From positions 1 to 6,435 of the forward strand of contig CAISDR010000543.1 of assembly GCA_903884125.1 (NCBI GenBank): 6,435 bases of DNA, given 5' to 3'. The stretch's first letter is position 1, and every line of letters starts with the position of its first letter. This DNA comes from an uncultured bacterium (GTDB lineage Bacteria > Pseudomonadota > Alphaproteobacteria > CAISDR01). Under the pieces are notes generated by a model. It was given only the letters and a program-made list of their open reading frames with translations. It was not told where the DNA came from and searched no databases. Below are positions 5,338 through 6,435 of this stretch, piece after piece. Both the position numbers and the translations under genes were made by a program.

Positions 5338-6312
5338 CTATCGCCTGCGCATCATGAAATAGACGACTGCCCCGATCAGGCCACCGCCCAGCAGGAAGGA
5401 TAATGCCCCGGACCCGCTGCTTTGGGGTTTGACCTCGGCGGGTGGTGCAGCTGCCACCGGTGGGGTTGCTGCGGGTTGTGGTGTTTCCTTCTCCGTGACC
5501 AGGCTGTCCGCCATGACCACTTCCGGAGGCGTGCCGGGCGGCAGGTAATTGGGGTCAACCGGTTGGGATTTCATCTGCTCGATCTGCTGGTGCATCTCGG
5601 CAACCTGCCGCTTTAGATCGGCATTATCGGCCGCCTGGGTATTAAGCTGGGCGCGAAACTGTTCCATCCCCGGATCGTTGTAGTGATTGTAATAAAACGC
5701 GCCATAGCCGGGCTGGGTGATATGCGACAGCGCGTAATATAAAAATACCGTGTTCCAGAATCCGAAATGGGGCGCGCCGAAATAGGCATAGGACGGTGTC
5801 GACCATCCGCCATAATAATTGTTCCGAACATAGACGATCTGCTGCGGCGGTTGCGGCTGCACATTGCTCCAGCGCGAATTGGGCGGTGGGGCGCTGACCG
5901 GTGCAGACGGATTTTTGAACTGCGCCTTGTTTTGCTGAAGCTGGGCATAGGCTGACTGGGAATCCTTTTGGGCCAGTGCGCGGTCGGCTGCATTTTGTGG
6001 CGGCTTGGGTGTTTGTGTCGATGCAGCCCCCGTTGCCGGTGCACCCGGTTTGGAAAATGCGCTGTCGGCTTTGGAACTGCTTGACGCTGAATTGGAAGTC
6101 TGACCACCGGGTGCAGGCCCTGATCCCGGTTTTGAAAACTCGGGCTTTGATGACGGGGGTGCCTGATAGGGCGAGGTTGGATGCGATGACGAAAATGGCC
6201 GTGATGACGAAGACGATTTGGATTTGGCCAAGACCGGGGCGTTTGCTGCGAAAGCAAAGCTTAAGGTTAGAGCCAGAATCGCTGCGATCCGTGCTGATTT
6301 TCTCTTGTACAT
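5338..6312 (-). CDS. Uncharacterised exported Ser/Pro-rich, aromatic-rich protein with C-terminal membrane anchor
   Basis: I do not recognise a family. I start it at the ATG 6312-6310 (324 residues), because the open frame further upstream overlaps a better-supported gene end. Residues 1-29 form a signal peptide: basic MYKRKSAR, a hydrophobic core, then Ala-rich ANAPVLA. Residues 30-150 are low-complexity Ser/Pro/Ala/Gln with KSKSSSSS and two FSKPG copies (59-63, 86-90). Residues 159-215 are dense in Tyr, Phe, Trp, Gly and Asn (NNYYGGW, FGFWNTVFLYY, FYYNHYND). A likely short coiled coil follows (about 216-249), then a Pro/Ala stretch, then SSGSG, a hydrophobic segment (303-321) and a terminal RRR. 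It contains no cysteine. This suggests a periplasmic or surface protein held by a C-terminal helix. It lies 25 bases after the stop of its upstream neighbour, probably in one operon. The ribosome site is weak (GGA, 8 bases before ATG). Confidence 0.75.
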   Translation of the reverse strand: MYKRKSARIAAILALTLSFAFAANAPVLAKSKSSSSSRPFSSSHPTSPYQAPPSSKPEFSKPGSGPAPGGQTSNSASSSSKADSAFSKPGAPATGAASTQTPKPPQNAADRALAQKDSQSAYAQLQQNKAQFKNPSAPVSAPPPNSRWSNVQPQPPQQIVYVRNNYYGGWSTPSYAYFGAPHFGFWNTVFLYYALSHITQPGYGAFYYNHYNDPGMEQFRAQLNTQAADNADLKRQVAEMHQQIEQMKSQPVDPNYLPPGTPPEVVMADSLVTEKETPQPAATPPVAAAPPAEVKPQSSGSGALSFLLGGGLIGAVVYFMMRRR

Positions 6313-6337
6313 GGGGCTAATCCGTTTGGGGGGGCGG

Positions 6338-6435
6338 TCAGGCAAATTGTATATCAATGGGATTAAGATCGATGCCTGCATAAATGCGAATGGAACGGTC
6401 CACTGCCTCGCCATCTTCGTCCAGCACCGACAGAA
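6338..6435 (-). CDS. C-terminal end of an upstream minus-strand gene (possibly DUF2491/YjfK-like)
   Basis: Entering from the right edge, the frame whose first full codon is 6433-6431 reads 31 residues to a TGA at 6340-6338: LSVLDEDGEAVDRS, then IRIYAGIDLNP, then IDIQFA. The composition is that of a real protein, with alternating beta-type residues and no rare-codon clutter. The spacing of 25 bases to the next ATG is typical of an operon. The pattern V-DEDGE followed by a short strand ending G-x-x-L-x-x-x-D resembles, from memory, the tail of E. coli YjfK (DUF2491), which is encoded beside a PspA homologue and a DUF350 membrane protein. That link is a guess from a short stretch; the existence of a gene end here is much firmer. 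Confidence 0.65.
   Translation of the reverse strand, partial: LSVLDEDGEAVDRSIRIYAGIDLNPIDIQFA

Noticed and set aside
6181..6220. Repeated GATGACGA-like units
   Set aside because: They encode the poly-serine stretches of the envelope protein and reflect Ser codon choice rather than a separate DNA element.
5613..6257. Minus-strand 214-codon frame rich in Arg, His and Pro
   Set aside because: It is the out-of-frame shadow of the Ser/Pro-rich gene; its biased composition comes from reading the same low-complexity DNA in another frame.
6328..6334. Seven-G run in the gap upstream of the envelope gene
   Set aside because: It could vary in length, but it is not placed between recognisable promoter elements and lies before the ribosome site; nothing supports phase variation.

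Overview
The window looks like chromosomal DNA of an alphaproteobacterium with moderate GC content. The evidence is a short-linker FtsK of about 800 residues, a DapC-type aminotransferase directly in front of it, a POT-family transporter, and a cluster of GANTC (CcrM-type) sites in the main regulatory gap. I cannot assign an order or genus by eye. There are four complete genes and two partial genes at the edges. I see no rRNA, tRNA, CRISPR array, insertion sequence or phage gene.

Layout. (1) Bases 1-37 hold the first 12 codons of a minus-strand gene, possibly a pirin-like protein. (2) Bases 38-211 are a divergent control region. (3) Bases 212-1570 (+) encode a 12-helix POT/PTR-family MFS transporter. 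Its sequence is divergent at residues normally used for proton coupling, and a perfect 12-bp inverted repeat lies inside the gene at the junction of the two helix bundles. (4) Bases 5180-1567 (-) form a two-gene unit: a dapC-like aminotransferase followed by ftsK, joined by a TGATG stop/start overlap. The ftsK and transporter genes converge and share the palindrome CTAG as both stop codons. (5) Bases 5181-5337 are an intergenic control region with four GANTC sites in 73 bp, a long imperfect hairpin and a near-match to a CtrA box. (6) Bases 6312-5338 (-) encode a secreted or membrane-anchored Ser/Pro-rich and aromatic-rich protein of unknown function. (7) Bases 6435-6338 (-) are the C-terminal end of an upstream gene with a weak resemblance to the DUF2491/YjfK tail.

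How the genes may work together. DapC makes N-succinyl-LL-diaminopimelate on the route to lysine and the meso-DAP of peptidoglycan. FtsK sits at the division septum and pumps DNA during chromosome segregation. Their coupling joins cell-wall precursor supply to division. The dense GANTC cluster in front of the pair suggests replication- and methylation-dependent expression of the CcrM/GcrA/CtrA kind known from Caulobacter; that is inference. The Ser-rich envelope protein and its upstream neighbour appear to form a separate minus-strand operon entering from beyond the right edge. It is the least explained part of the window.
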